A DNA stretch of 64,000 bases from an uncultured beta proteobacterium (GTDB lineage: Bacteria > Pseudomonadota > Gammaproteobacteria > Burkholderiales > Burkholderiaceae_C), in assembly GCA_903906695.1 (NCBI GenBank), contig CAIVLG010000267.1:22418-86417 (forward strand), written 5' to 3'. Positions 1 through 8,028 of this stretch are shown in pieces. The notes beneath the pieces were generated by a model. It worked only from the letters and a program-made list of their open reading frames with translations. It searched no databases and was not told the origin of the DNA. The first letter of the stretch is position 1, and each line of letters begins with the position of its first letter. The position numbers were made by a program, and so were the translations under genes.

Positions 1-153
1 TGGTGGGCAAGATTGGTCTACGGCGTGCGCACAGAAAAAAGCATGCTCGGCATTTTGGTCTACCATCATCCCGCGACATTTCTGCAGCAAGGCCTGCGCC
101 GTCTTTACCTTGGTCCAGTCAATTCGCTCGGCTTTTTCAAAGCGCCGGTTTGA
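1..153 (+). CDS. C-terminal end of an unidentified protein (5' truncated by window edge)
   Basis: The first reading frame is open from base 1 to a TGA at 151-153 and gives 50 residues. The tail is basic and hydrophobic and contains 'FLQQGLRRLYLGPVNSLGFF'. It runs in the same direction as the PqqD-like gene, which follows after 30 bases, so it is probably in the same operon. I do not recognise the family from this fragment. HPr-kinase-like/PqqD-like gene pairs often have a nucleotidyltransferase or glycosyltransferase next to them, but nothing visible here proves that identity. Confidence 0.5.
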   Translation, partial: WWARLVYGVRTEKSMLGILVYHHPATFLQQGLRRLYLGPVNSLGFFKAPV

Positions 154-183
154 TCTGCTTGAAACTGAAACGCAATACTCGCC

Positions 184-462
184 ATGAATATCCTGGATAG
201 CTGCTACCGACCCAAAGTCGGATTGGACGTGGAAGACACGGGCGACGAAGTTCTCATTTACCTGCCGGCAATCGACAAGACACTCTATCTGAACGAAACG
301 GCGGCCCTTGTCTGGCGACTCTGCGATGGACACAGAACCGGCTTCGAAATTGCCGATTTGCTGGCCGAGGCCTATCCTGAGGCGCATCAACTGATCAAAC
401 AGCAGGTGCAGGAAGGTCTGGCTGATTTCATGGAACGGGGCGTTATTGAAATCGTCTCGTGA
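184..462 (+). CDS. PqqD-like peptide chaperone of the HPr-rel-A type
   Basis: A 92-residue protein with the PqqD fold pattern: a short beta region ending in 'LYLNETAALVWRLCDG', then helices with 'IADLLAEAYPEA' and a C-terminal stretch 'FMERGVIEIV'. PqqD proteins bind leader peptides and present them to modifying enzymes. Stand-alone PqqD-like proteins beside an HPr-kinase homologue form the so-called HPr-rel-A group, whose substrate is unknown. The stop codon lies inside the start of the following kinase-like gene (overlap 446-462), which indicates coupled translation. No precursor peptide gene is visible in the window; it may lie upstream. The family call is firm, the physiological role is not. 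Confidence 0.8.
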   Translation: MNILDSCYRPKVGLDVEDTGDEVLIYLPAIDKTLYLNETAALVWRLCDGHRTGFEIADLLAEAYPEAHQLIKQQVQEGLADFMERGVIEIVS

Positions 463-1297
463 TTTGCATCATTCGGTCTGCCTGGCGTTTGCCGGCAACC
501 AACTTCGTATCCAAACCGAAAGCACGCTGGTCGTGGAGCTTGCACAGTTTCTTTTTGGGCACCATTTGCAGAACGAGTGCGATGAATTCTGCCCGGCCAT
601 TGAAGTCGTGTTCGCTACCGATGGTGGCTTTCAGCTCATGGTGGATGGTCAACTGGTGGCGATTGCCCTCAACGAAGACGAATTACCGGTGGTGCTGATG
701 CAACTTGCACAACGTCAACTTGTATTCGGGGAGTCCCGGTGCGCCATGCTTCACGCTGCGCTGCTGATCAGGAATGGTTGCGGATTCCTTTTGCCCGCGG
801 CAGCGGGATCGGGCAAGACGACGCTGGCGGCATGGCTGCTTGGTCACGGCTTCGATCTGGTGTCGGACGAATTGTCTGCTGCCAGCGAGAACGGCGACTT
901 GGATGGCTTCACCCGCCCCCTGAATATCAAGCGGGGCAGTGAATATCTTGTCAACAGTTTTGATTGGATGGGCGCGCCTCTGTCACGGTCCCGACGGTCC
1001 AACGGCGTGACTTTGGTGCCCTGGGAACGATGCGCGCCGAGCAAGCTGACAGCCAAGGTCATTCTGTGTCCCTCCTATGACGACAACGCATCGTTCAATG
1101 TCGAAGCGCTGAGTCGAGGACGTTGCGCTACCGAACTCTTGGGAAGTTTGCTCAACGCCAGGAACCTTCCCAAGCATGGTCTTACCCTTGTGAGCCGCCT
1201 TGCCGGGAGTTGCCCTAGCTACCGCGTTGCTTACTCAAGACTTGAGGACGTTTCCATCTGGCTGGAAGAACTGCACGGTTTTCACAACATTTCCTGA
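446..1297 (+). CDS. HPr kinase-related protein (HprK-rel-A type)
   Basis: A 283-residue protein with a Walker A segment 'AAAGSGKTTLAAWLL' around residues 112-126 followed by 'DLVSDEL', as in the catalytic domain of HPr kinase/phosphorylase. The usual first glycine of the P-loop is alanine here. It lacks the N-terminal HprK domain of Firmicutes enzymes, so it is a relative and not a true HprK. The TTG at 446 is used as start and overlaps the PqqD-like gene by 17 bases; a downstream start is possible. The co-occurrence suggests ATP-dependent modification of a small protein or peptide, but that is inference. Confidence in the family is good. Confidence 0.8.
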   Translation: MKSSRDLHHSVCLAFAGNQLRIQTESTLVVELAQFLFGHHLQNECDEFCPAIEVVFATDGGFQLMVDGQLVAIALNEDELPVVLMQLAQRQLVFGESRCAMLHAALLIRNGCGFLLPAAAGSGKTTLAAWLLGHGFDLVSDELSAASENGDLDGFTRPLNIKRGSEYLVNSFDWMGAPLSRSRRSNGVTLVPWERCAPSKLTAKVILCPSYDDNASFNVEALSRGRCATELLGSLLNARNLPKHGLTLVSRLAGSCPSYRVAYSRLEDVSIWLEELHGFHNIS

Positions 1298-1376
1298 GCA
1301 ATTTGCTGATCCGCATCAATAATAAGTACCGAATCGACTCGAAACCAAGGGTTTTCCCGTAGATACTTGAGTCATT

Positions 1377-2798
1377 ATGAATTTGCCTCTAGATACCGAT
1401 CTGGTTGAGAACGTCACCTTTGATGAAATCACGCTGGGTCAAAGCGCTCGCCTGCTACGCACCCTGACACTGGCCGACATCCAGGCCTTTGCGGCGGTGT
1501 CGGGCGACACCAACCCGGCCCATCTGGATGCCAAATACGCCAACGACACCCTATTCCACGGCGTCATCGCCCACGGAATGTGGGGCGGCGCCCTGATCTC
1601 CGCACTGCTGGGCACGCATTTTCCCGGCCCCGGCACGATTTACCTCGACCAGGTACTGCACTTCACCCGACCGGTTCGAATCGGCGACACGCTGACCGTG
1701 ACGGCCACCGTGGTCAGCAAGGACGACGCGAAGAAGAGCGTCGAACTCGACTGCCAGGTCGTCAATCAGAAGGGTGAACGCGTGCTGCACGGCACGGCAC
1801 GCGTGCTGGCACCCACCGAGAAGATCAGGCTGGCGCAGATCCATGCGCCGCAAATCCAGTTATTTGATCCCGAGGCCCGCTTCAAGGAACTTCTGACACT
1901 GGGCGCGGGTCTGCCGGCGGTGCGTTGCGCTGTGGTTCACCCCTGCGATGCGGGCTCACTCAGCGGCGCCATCGATTCGGCGCGCTACGGCCTGATCGTG
2001 CCGGTGCTGATCGGCCCCGAGGTGCGGATTCGGCGTCTGGCCGAACAGTCCGGCATCGATCTGCAGGGCATCGACATCATCTCGGTGCCACACAGCCACG
2101 CGGCTGCCGAAAGAGCCGCCGAATTGGCGGTGAAGGGTGATGTCGCTGTGATCATGAAAGGCAGCCTGCACACCGACGAACTGGTGCACGCAGTGCTCTT
2201 GCAGCGCTCGCTGCGCACAGGCCGGCGCATGTCGCATGTGTTCCGTTTTGATATTCCGCTTTACAGCAAGCCCCTGCTGATCACCGACGCCGCGCTGAAC
2301 ATCCGGCCGACCTTGCAGGAAAAGGTCGACATCATCCAAAACGCGATCGATTTTGCCCGCGTGATGGGCGTCAGGACACCCAAAGTTGCCATTCTGTCGG
2401 CTGTCGAAACCGTCAACCCAAACATTCCTTCGACGCTTGACGCAGCAGCTCTGTGCAAAATGGCCGAGCGGGGCCAGATCAAGGGCGGCATGCTCGACGG
2501 TCCGCTGGCCTTTGACAACGCCATTTCGGCCCACGCAGCGCAGATCAAGAACATCAAGTCCTCAGTCGCCGGGGACGCCGACATTCTGGCCGTCCCGGAC
2601 CTGGAGTCGGGCAACATGCTGGCCAAACAACTGGAGTACCTAGCGGGGGCCAGCGGCGCCGGTCTGGTGCTGGGGGCGCGTGTGCCGATTGCATTGACCA
2701 GCCGTGCCGACGGCCCGATGAATCGGGTCTCTTCAGCGCTGCTGGCGCAACTGGCAGCCCACAATGCACGCCGCGACCAGCCGCGTCAGGCCTGGTAG
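1377..2798 (+). CDS. Bifunctional MaoC-like enoyl-CoA hydratase / phosphate acetyl- or butyryltransferase
   Basis: A 473-residue fusion. Residues 1-150 are a MaoC hot-dog domain with the hydratase signature 'GDTNPAHLDAKYA' followed by 'IAHGMWGGALI'. Residues 165-473 are a phosphotransacylase domain with 'VIMKGSLHTDELVHAVL' and 'ITDAALNIRPTLQEKV', typical of phosphate butyryl/acetyltransferases. The first domain would hydrate enoyl-CoA (or dehydrate the (R)-3-hydroxyacyl-CoA), the second would exchange CoA and phosphate. In related bacteria this fusion is normally followed by acetate kinase and fabI. Here the next gene is queF on the other strand, so the kinase partner is missing from the locus. 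The stop at 2796-2798 abuts the queF stop directly. Confidence 0.9.
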   Translation: MNLPLDTDLVENVTFDEITLGQSARLLRTLTLADIQAFAAVSGDTNPAHLDAKYANDTLFHGVIAHGMWGGALISALLGTHFPGPGTIYLDQVLHFTRPVRIGDTLTVTATVVSKDDAKKSVELDCQVVNQKGERVLHGTARVLAPTEKIRLAQIHAPQIQLFDPEARFKELLTLGAGLPAVRCAVVHPCDAGSLSGAIDSARYGLIVPVLIGPEVRIRRLAEQSGIDLQGIDIISVPHSHAAAERAAELAVKGDVAVIMKGSLHTDELVHAVLLQRSLRTGRRMSHVFRFDIPLYSKPLLITDAALNIRPTLQEKVDIIQNAIDFARVMGVRTPKVAILSAVETVNPNIPSTLDAAALCKMAERGQIKGGMLDGPLAFDNAISAHAAQIKNIKSSVAGDADILAVPDLESGNMLAKQLEYLAGASGAGLVLGARVPIALTSRADGPMNRVSSALLAQLAAHNARRDQPRQAW

Positions 2799-3641
2799 CT
2801 ACTGCCGCGCGGTACGGATATTGGGCGGCAAGGCCCGCGGACAACTGGTTCGAAACGGGTTGATGTCAAGACCACCACGGCGCGTGTAGCGCGCATAGAC
2901 TGTCAGCTTGATCGGCCTGCAGTGGGTCCACAGATCCATGAAGATGCGCTCGACGCACTGCTCATGAAACTCGTTGTGGTTGCGATAGCTCACTAGGTAT
3001 TGCAGCAAGCCCTCTTGCTCGATCTGCGCGCCGCTGTAGCTGATTTGCACACTGCCCCAATCGGGCTGGCCGGTCACCGGGCAGTTGCTCTTGAGCAGAC
3101 CGCTGACCAATACTTCGGTCACGGGCGCCGCCCCTGGCACCACTGTAAGCAGTTCCGGTGCCGGCGTGTAGCGGCTGCATTCGACGTCGAGCCGGTCCAG
3201 ATTCAAGCCATCAAGCTCGTGCATCGGTTCACGGTCGAACAATTCAGGCAACACGATTCTGACGCCAATCGGCGTCGGGTTGCCACCGTGCGACACGGCT
3301 TCACTCAGATCCCGGCGCAGGCAGGTCTTGACGGCTTCGACGTCGGCAAAGCGGCTGTTGCAGAAGCTGTTGAGGTAAAGCTTGAAGGACTTGCTCTCGA
3401 TGATATTGAGGCTTTCGCACGGCACCGTGAAGTGCGCCAGCGCGACCTGCGGTTTGCCGCGCAGATTGAGCCAGCTGAGCTCATACGCACTCCACATGTC
3501 GGCGCCGAGAAAAGGTAGCTCGGCGCTGATTCCCAACTCGGCGCGCTTGACGGCGCGCGCGATCGGGAACAACAGCGAAGCATCGTACTGATCAATGTAA
3601 ACAGCGCTCTTGCCGAGCGGTGAGTCTTGAGGTCTGCTCAT
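2799..3641 (-). CDS. queF: NADPH-dependent 7-cyano-7-deazaguanine reductase (type II QueF)
   Basis: A 280-residue protein, close to the 282 residues of the E. coli enzyme. It reduces preQ0 to preQ1 in queuosine tRNA modification. The QueF motif is seen in '[20 protein letters not shown]' (catalytic cysteine in PCES) with the N-terminal unusual domain typical of the long form, and later '[16 protein letters not shown]'. The ATG at 3641 is chosen over an upstream in-frame ATG because it overlaps the stop of the upstream hydrolase gene by 4 bases (ATGA). It is the last gene of the run yaaA, hydrolase, queF. The end is tail to tail with the MaoC/PTB fusion, with no gap and no terminator. Confidence 0.95.
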   Translation of the reverse strand: MSRPQDSPLGKSAVYIDQYDASLLFPIARAVKRAELGISAELPFLGADMWSAYELSWLNLRGKPQVALAHFTVPCESLNIIESKSFKLYLNSFCNSRFADVEAVKTCLRRDLSEAVSHGGNPTPIGVRIVLPELFDREPMHELDGLNLDRLDVECSRYTPAPELLTVVPGAAPVTEVLVSGLLKSNCPVTGQPDWGSVQISYSGAQIEQEGLLQYLVSYRNHNEFHEQCVERIFMDLWTHCRPIKLTVYARYTRRGGLDINPFRTSCPRALPPNIRTARQ

Positions 3642-4564
3642 ACAGTCGACGCGCGCGCTTCCCAAGTCTCCTGCGCGCTTCTGAAGTGCTCAATCAGGGG
3701 TTGCAGCAGACGCTTGACCACCGCCGGCGGCAAGTCATGTCCCATCCCCCGGATGCCGAGCAATCTGGCACCGGCAATCCTGCGCGCCGTATCTTCACCG
3801 CAGGCGTACGGCACCAGTGGGTCGGCCTCGCCATGCACCACCAGCGTCGGAACCCGCAAGCTGGTTAATTGCGCGGCACGGGTGATGTCTGCCAAGATAG
3901 CCAGCATCTGGCGCCGACTGCCAATCCGGTCATAACCGCGGGCCACCCCCTGCAGTATGCGTTCTCTCAATTCGGGCTCGGGCGTCGGATAGGCCGGACT
4001 GCCTATGACCTTGAACAGCCTGATGTAGTGCTCCACCAGCGCCTGGGGTTGACTGGTGATCGGACGCCTCAGCATCACTCGCAGCACCCGCGCGCGCGGT
4101 CGCGGCAGGGCTCTGGCACCGCTGCTGCTCATGATGCTGGTCAGACTCAGAACCCGTTGGGGCGCAGCCAGAGCCACACGCTGCGCAATCATGCCGCCCA
4201 TGCTGGCGCCGACCACATGCGCCTGCTCGATACCCAGTGCATCCAGAACGCCAAGGGAATCGGCCGCCATATCGCGCAAACTGTAGGGCGAACGCAGCCG
4301 CAGGCCCAATCGGGCGCGCACGCTTTCCAGCACCAGCCGCGGCTTGCCCAGCGCATCCATATGCTGACTCAGACCAACGTCGCGGTTATCGTGTCGCAGC
4401 ACACGATATCCCGCCTCCACCAGACCCTGCACCAGTTGTGGCGGCCAGGCGACCAGTTGCATGCCCAATCCCATGATCAACAAGACTACCGGTCGCTCCC
4501 GCGCCGCTGCATCGACAGCACTGTCGACGACTTCGATCTCGATGCCGTTGGAGCGGACCTTCAT
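3638..4564 (-). CDS. Alpha/beta hydrolase
   Basis: A 308-residue alpha/beta-hydrolase fold protein. The nucleophile elbow is '[10 protein letters not shown]', the oxyanion region is '[10 protein letters not shown]', and the acid/histidine part is 'HGEADPLVP' and 'GMGHDLPP'. The substrate cannot be read from the sequence; members of this subgroup include esterases and 3-oxoadipate enol-lactonase-like enzymes. It overlaps yaaA upstream and queF downstream by 4 bases each, so all three are co-translated. No signal peptide is visible, so it is probably cytoplasmic. Confidence 0.85.
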   Translation of the reverse strand: MKVRSNGIEIEVVDSAVDAAARERPVVLLIMGLGMQLVAWPPQLVQGLVEAGYRVLRHDNRDVGLSQHMDALGKPRLVLESVRARLGLRLRSPYSLRDMAADSLGVLDALGIEQAHVVGASMGGMIAQRVALAAPQRVLSLTSIMSSSGARALPRPRARVLRVMLRRPITSQPQALVEHYIRLFKVIGSPAYPTPEPELRERILQGVARGYDRIGSRRQMLAILADITRAAQLTSLRVPTLVVHGEADPLVPYACGEDTARRIAGARLLGIRGMGHDLPPAVVKRLLQPLIEHFRSAQETWEARASTV

Positions 4565-5334
4565 GACGACCGGCGCCTGAACACCAATCGTTCCGGTCTT
4601 GAGACGGTCGTGTCAAACGCGTAGCCTTCCAAGTTGAAACCTTCAAGCTGCCGCGGCGTCAGCACGCGATGCTGCGCCACGTAGCGTGCCATCAGCCCGC
4701 GTGCCCGTTTGGCGTGCAAGGCAAGCACTTTGTAGTGGCCGCCCCGGTACTCCTCAAAGACACATTCGATCACGCGCGCCTTGACCGCTTTGACGTCCAC
4801 CACCTTAAAATATTCTTTGGACGCCAGGTTGACCAACACCGGCGTGACCTCGCGCCGCAGGCGCTGGTTGAGGTAATCCGCTATCGTCGAACTCCAGAAT
4901 TGGTAAAGGTTTTCTCCCTTTGCATTTGCGAGCGTGGTCCCCATTTCAAGCCGGTACGCTTGCATCCAGTCCAGCGGCCTCAATACGCCATACAAGCCGC
5001 TAAGGATGCAAACATGATCTTGCAACCACTCCCGTTGTTCGCTCGCCAGGCTTGCCGCATCCAGGCCGCCATAGACATTGCCATTGAAAGCCAGCACTGC
5101 CTGCTTCGAATTCTTCGCATCGAAACGGGGACGCCAAGCCTGGTAGCGCGCCACATTCAGCTGCGCCAGGGCATCACTGATCCCCATCAACGAAGCCAAG
5201 TGCTGCGGTGACTTTTGGCGCAACAGCTCAATCAGCTCGGCCGACTGCTTCACAAACAGCGGTTTGGTGTGGCGAATATCCCCGGGCGGGGTGCCGAAAT
5301 CAAGCGATTTGGCAGGGGACAGCAGGAACAACAT
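4561..5334 (-). CDS. yaaA: Peroxide stress protein YaaA
   Basis: A 257-residue protein beginning 'MLFLLSPAKSLDF', the family's standard N-terminus. It also has 'ILSGLYGVLRPLD' and 'ENLYQFW' in the expected places. YaaA binds DNA and lowers intracellular free iron during hydrogen peroxide stress in E. coli (OxyR regulon). The ATG at 5334 is preferred to an upstream in-frame start because it begins the conserved domain exactly. It starts 10 bases after the DUF3501 gene, which continues a run that begins with rubrerythrin, another peroxide-scavenging protein. Confidence 0.95.
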   Translation of the reverse strand: MLFLLSPAKSLDFGTPPGDIRHTKPLFVKQSAELIELLRQKSPQHLASLMGISDALAQLNVARYQAWRPRFDAKNSKQAVLAFNGNVYGGLDAASLASEQREWLQDHVCILSGLYGVLRPLDWMQAYRLEMGTTLANAKGENLYQFWSSTIADYLNQRLRREVTPVLVNLASKEYFKVVDVKAVKARVIECVFEEYRGGHYKVLALHAKRARGLMARYVAQHRVLTPRQLEGFNLEGYAFDTTVSRPERLVFRRRSS

Positions 5335-5344
5335 GACTGGCAGT

Positions 5345-5935
5345 TTAGCCGAGGTCTCCCGCCAGTGATGCCAGCGTCTCGGGCGCAATCAGCGTGTGTG
5401 CCGGGTAATTCGTGTGGTCACAACCCAAGGTGACGCTGGCGCCGGCCTTGACCGCGGCGCACATGGCCGGCGTCAGCTCGAAACGCACAAAGTGCACGGC
5501 GGACGTCTTCTCGTCGTTTTCGCGCTCCAGGTCTTCGTCGGCGATGGCGTAGACGCGGCTCTGCCCTTCGACCTCGACAAACATACGGTCTTCGACTCCT
5601 ATCAGGCGCGCCAGTTCGCGCTGGCGCTGATTCACGTCGGGATACTCCAACATCATGGTCGCCTTCCAGTTGCTGCCATCGGGTACCAATGGCGCGTAGG
5701 CTTCGATCTCCTGCGCAATGCCTTCTTCTTCAAAGATCTTCTCAATCCGCAGCATTTCCTGGATCTGGTAGCGGATGGTGGTCTCAGACTCAAACTGCAG
5801 ATTGATGTGCTCACCCAGACGCACGCTGCGCAGCTTGCGCTGCGCCATCACGCTCGCCTTGTTGAGCTTGCGCCACTTGCTGTAGGCCTCCAGCGACATG
5901 AGGCTCTCTATGGTGATGGTTCCGGTTAATTGCAT
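5345..5935 (-). CDS. DUF3501 family protein
   Basis: A 196-residue protein of the DUF3501 family (start chosen at the ATG giving 'MQLTGTITIESLMSLEAYSK'). Recognisable stretches are 'IRYQIQEMLRIEKIFEEEGI', 'DGSNWKATMMLEYPD' and, near the end, 'LGCDHTNYPAHT'. The function is unknown. From memory, the family is genomically linked to rubrerythrin and a CCG-domain Fe-S protein, and this is exactly the arrangement seen here. An 80-base gap with a palindromic repeat separates it from the Fe-S gene. Alternative start: TTG/ATG codons up to 8 residues upstream. Confidence 0.85.
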   Translation of the reverse strand: MQLTGTITIESLMSLEAYSKWRKLNKASVMAQRKLRSVRLGEHINLQFESETTIRYQIQEMLRIEKIFEEEGIAQEIEAYAPLVPDGSNWKATMMLEYPDVNQRQRELARLIGVEDRMFVEVEGQSRVYAIADEDLERENDEKTSAVHFVRFELTPAMCAAVKAGASVTLGCDHTNYPAHTLIAPETLASLAGDLG

Positions 5936-5954
5936 TTCATTGACTCTTAAAAGC

Positions 5955-6008
5955 GTCATCCCTGACCTGATCCGGGATCCATGGATTGCGGGTCAGGCCC
6001 GCAATGAC
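5955..6008. repeat. REP-like palindromic intergenic repeat
   Basis: The 54 bases start with GTCAT and end with ATGAC. They contain a perfect 7-bp stem (TTGCGGG 5986-5992 / CCCGCAA 5998-6004, 5-base loop) and a GATCC-G-GGATC palindrome in the left half. This layout, with 'ATCCATGGATTGCGGGTC'-like centres, resembles dispersed palindromic repeats in many proteobacterial genomes. It sits between two genes of the same operon and could act as an mRNA stabiliser or attenuator. Only one copy is seen in the window. Confidence 0.6.
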
Positions 6009-6015
6009 AAACTGT

Positions 6016-7362
6016 TCACAAACCATAAGCCTTGGCGACCAGGCTCAACGGATGCTTGAGTTCTGGCGTCCCAAGGTCGTTGACCTCAAAACCTTGCGCA
6101 ATGTGGCGCCCCCCGAGCGGGCAGTCCGAACTGATGAAATCCGGCTTGGCACCATCCCTCATGCTGGCCATCGCCTTAAACACTGGTTTGCCGATCTTCA
6201 TGGCCTGCTGGTGCGTTGCCTTCTTCACACCGAAAGTGCCGGCGTGACCGGAGCAACGTTCGATCGTGTTGATGGTGGTACCGGGAATCATCTTCAGCAT
6301 TTCCTCGGTCTTCTTGCCGATATTCTGGACGCGACCATGGCACGGAATCTGGTAACTGACATTGCCCAAGGGCACCGGAAACTCCGTCTTCAGCAGACCA
6401 TCGCGCTTGCGTTGCATCAGGTACTCGAACGGATCCCACATCGCGTCCTTCACCAACTGCACGTCGGCCTCGTCCGGATACATCAGCGGGATTTCCTGCT
6501 TGAACATCAGGGCGCAACTTGGCACTGCGGCAAGAATCGCGTAGCCCTCTTGGGCGTAACGCACCAACACCGGAATATTGGCTTCCTTGCTGGCGTTGAC
6601 CGACTGCAAATCACCGAGTTCAAGCTTGGGCATGCCGCAGCATTTCTCTTTCTCGACAATCACATAGGGCACATCGTTGTGATCGAGAATCTTCAGCAGG
6701 TCCAGACCAATGCCGGGCTCGTTGTAGTTGATGTAGCAGGTGGAAAAAATGGCAGCCTTTCCTGGCGTTTTTTGACCATCGGTTACCACGGTCGTCTTCG
6801 CCTTGGGTGCGGCAGAGCGGAATCGTTGTGTCGCCAGCGAGGGAAGCCAGGCATTCTTGTCAACGCCGAGGGCCGATTCCATCGCACTGCGAACGATCCT
6901 AGTCTGATTCACCGCATTGGCCACCTGCACGACGATCGGAATGCCGGCAAACTGTCCGTGCATGTCAGTGGACGCCAGAAATTTTTCGCCAAGTCCGACT
7001 TCACCCTTTTTGAACTTGATCGCTTTGGCACGCAGCATGGTGTGCGGAAAATCCAGATTGAACTGGTGCGGCGGCACATAAGGACACTTGGTCAGGTAGC
7101 ACAGATCACACAGATAGCATTGATCGACGACCTTCCAGTACTCCTTCTTGTCGACGCCTTCGACCTCGCCACTCTTGGTTGCATCAACCAGGTCGAACAA
7201 GGTCGGAAACGAACCGCACAAGCTGACGCAGCGCCGGCAACCATGGCAGATGTCAAAGATCCGCTCCAGTTCGTGAACGACCAACTCTTCGTTGTAGTAA
7301 TCGGGGTTTTTCCAGTCAATCGGATGCCGGGTCGGTGCCTGCAGATTTCCCTCGCGTGCCAT
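6016..7362 (-). CDS. Fe-S oxidoreductase, GlpC/HdrD-like (two 4Fe-4S clusters plus CCG domains)
   Basis: A 448-residue protein. The N-terminal ferredoxin-like part has 'CHGCRRCVSLC' (Cys39-49) and 'CYLCDLCYLTKCP' (Cys82-93; the last spacing is one residue longer than usual). The C-terminal half carries CCG/heterodisulfide-reductase-type motifs, 'EKCCGMPKLELGD' and 'ERCSGHAGTFG', which bind further Fe-S centres. It resembles subunit C of anaerobic glycerol-3-phosphate dehydrogenase but has no glpA or glpB next to it. Its neighbours are rubrerythrin upstream and DUF3501 downstream, so a role in electron delivery to a peroxide or oxygen reductase is plausible (inference). The ATG at 7362 is chosen because it precedes the conserved region closely. 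Confidence 0.88.
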   Translation of the reverse strand: MAREGNLQAPTRHPIDWKNPDYYNEELVVHELERIFDICHGCRRCVSLCGSFPTLFDLVDATKSGEVEGVDKKEYWKVVDQCYLCDLCYLTKCPYVPPHQFNLDFPHTMLRAKAIKFKKGEVGLGEKFLASTDMHGQFAGIPIVVQVANAVNQTRIVRSAMESALGVDKNAWLPSLATQRFRSAAPKAKTTVVTDGQKTPGKAAIFSTCYINYNEPGIGLDLLKILDHNDVPYVIVEKEKCCGMPKLELGDLQSVNASKEANIPVLVRYAQEGYAILAAVPSCALMFKQEIPLMYPDEADVQLVKDAMWDPFEYLMQRKRDGLLKTEFPVPLGNVSYQIPCHGRVQNIGKKTEEMLKMIPGTTINTIERCSGHAGTFGVKKATHQQAMKIGKPVFKAMASMRDGAKPDFISSDCPLGGRHIAQGFEVNDLGTPELKHPLSLVAKAYGL

Positions 7363-7445
7363 GGTCGGGCCTCTTGAAAATGAATTTTTGAATTCTCTGC
7401 ATTGGGCGCTGCCAGCAACGCCCAACACAGACTATTCAGTGGCTA

Positions 7446-7868
7446 TCAATCAGCCAGCTCTGCCAAAGCCTTGGCATAGCGATTGGCATGCGAACGCTCG
7501 GCCTTGGCCAGCGTCTCGAACCAGTCGGCCACCTCGTCATGACCTTCGTCACGCGCCGTTTTGGCCATGCCAGGGTACATGTCGGTGTACTCGTGGGTCT
7601 CACCGGCGACCGCCGATTTGAGGTTGTCACGGGTGGCGCCGAACGGCAGGCCGGTGGCCGGGTCACCGCACTGTTCAAGCCATTCGAGATGGCCGTGGGC
7701 ATGGCCGGTTTCCCCCTCTGCGGTGGAGCGAAACAACGCCGCCACATCGGGTTGGCCTTCAACATCAGCCTTGTTCGCGAAATACAGATAACGGCGGTTT
7801 GCCTGTGACTCGCCTGCGAAGGCGGCTTTCAGGTTGTCTTCCGTCTTCGAGCCTTTGAGTGCTGCCAT
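7446..7868 (-). CDS. Rubrerythrin family protein (diiron domain only)
   Basis: A 140-residue ferritin-like protein. The metal-binding residues are in 'AGESQANRRYLYF', 'EGETGHAHGHLEW', 'AGETHEYTDMY' and 'AERSHANRY', which together give the Glu and ExxH ligands of a diiron site. Classical rubrerythrins have a C-terminal rubredoxin domain; it is absent here, so electrons must come from a separate protein, possibly the downstream Fe-S gene product. A good ribosome binding site (AGGAG, 7 bases before ATG) is visible. It is first in the minus-strand run and divergent from valS. Confidence 0.92.
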   Translation of the reverse strand: MAALKGSKTEDNLKAAFAGESQANRRYLYFANKADVEGQPDVAALFRSTAEGETGHAHGHLEWLEQCGDPATGLPFGATRDNLKSAVAGETHEYTDMYPGMAKTARDEGHDEVADWFETLAKAERSHANRYAKALAELAD

Positions 7869-7910
7869 CGAATTCTCCTAGAGTTAAAAAATGAGCGCTT
7901 TGAACAACAA

Positions 7911-7929
7911 TTTGCCAAAGACCGGCAAA
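7911..7929. promoter_or_regulatory. Palindrome TTTGCC-N7-GGCAAA in the rubrerythrin/valS intergenic region
   Basis: A perfect 6-bp inverted repeat with a 7-base spacer lies 43 bases upstream of the rubrerythrin ATG and about 100 bases upstream of valS. The size and position fit a dimeric repressor or activator site. A near match to an FNR half-site pair (TTGGA-TGG-ATCAA, 7959-7971) lies close by but is one base short of the consensus spacing. No regulator can be named from the sequence. Confidence 0.3.
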
Positions 7930-8028
7930 GCTTATCCCTTAATGGGTGCCCAGTCTAATTGGATGGATCAATAACAGCCATTGTTTTTGCCTATAAAAAT
8001 AGTTTCCCCGAATAAAATCGAAGCCACC

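Noticed and set aside
5986-7377. 463-codon open frame on the plus strand
   Set aside because: Antisense to the Fe-S protein with intact cysteine motifs; it also starts inside the palindromic repeat.
7959-7971. FNR box upstream of rubrerythrin and valS
   Set aside because: TTGGA-TGG-ATCAA has one mismatching half-site and a spacing one base short of the TTGAT-N4-ATCAA consensus.
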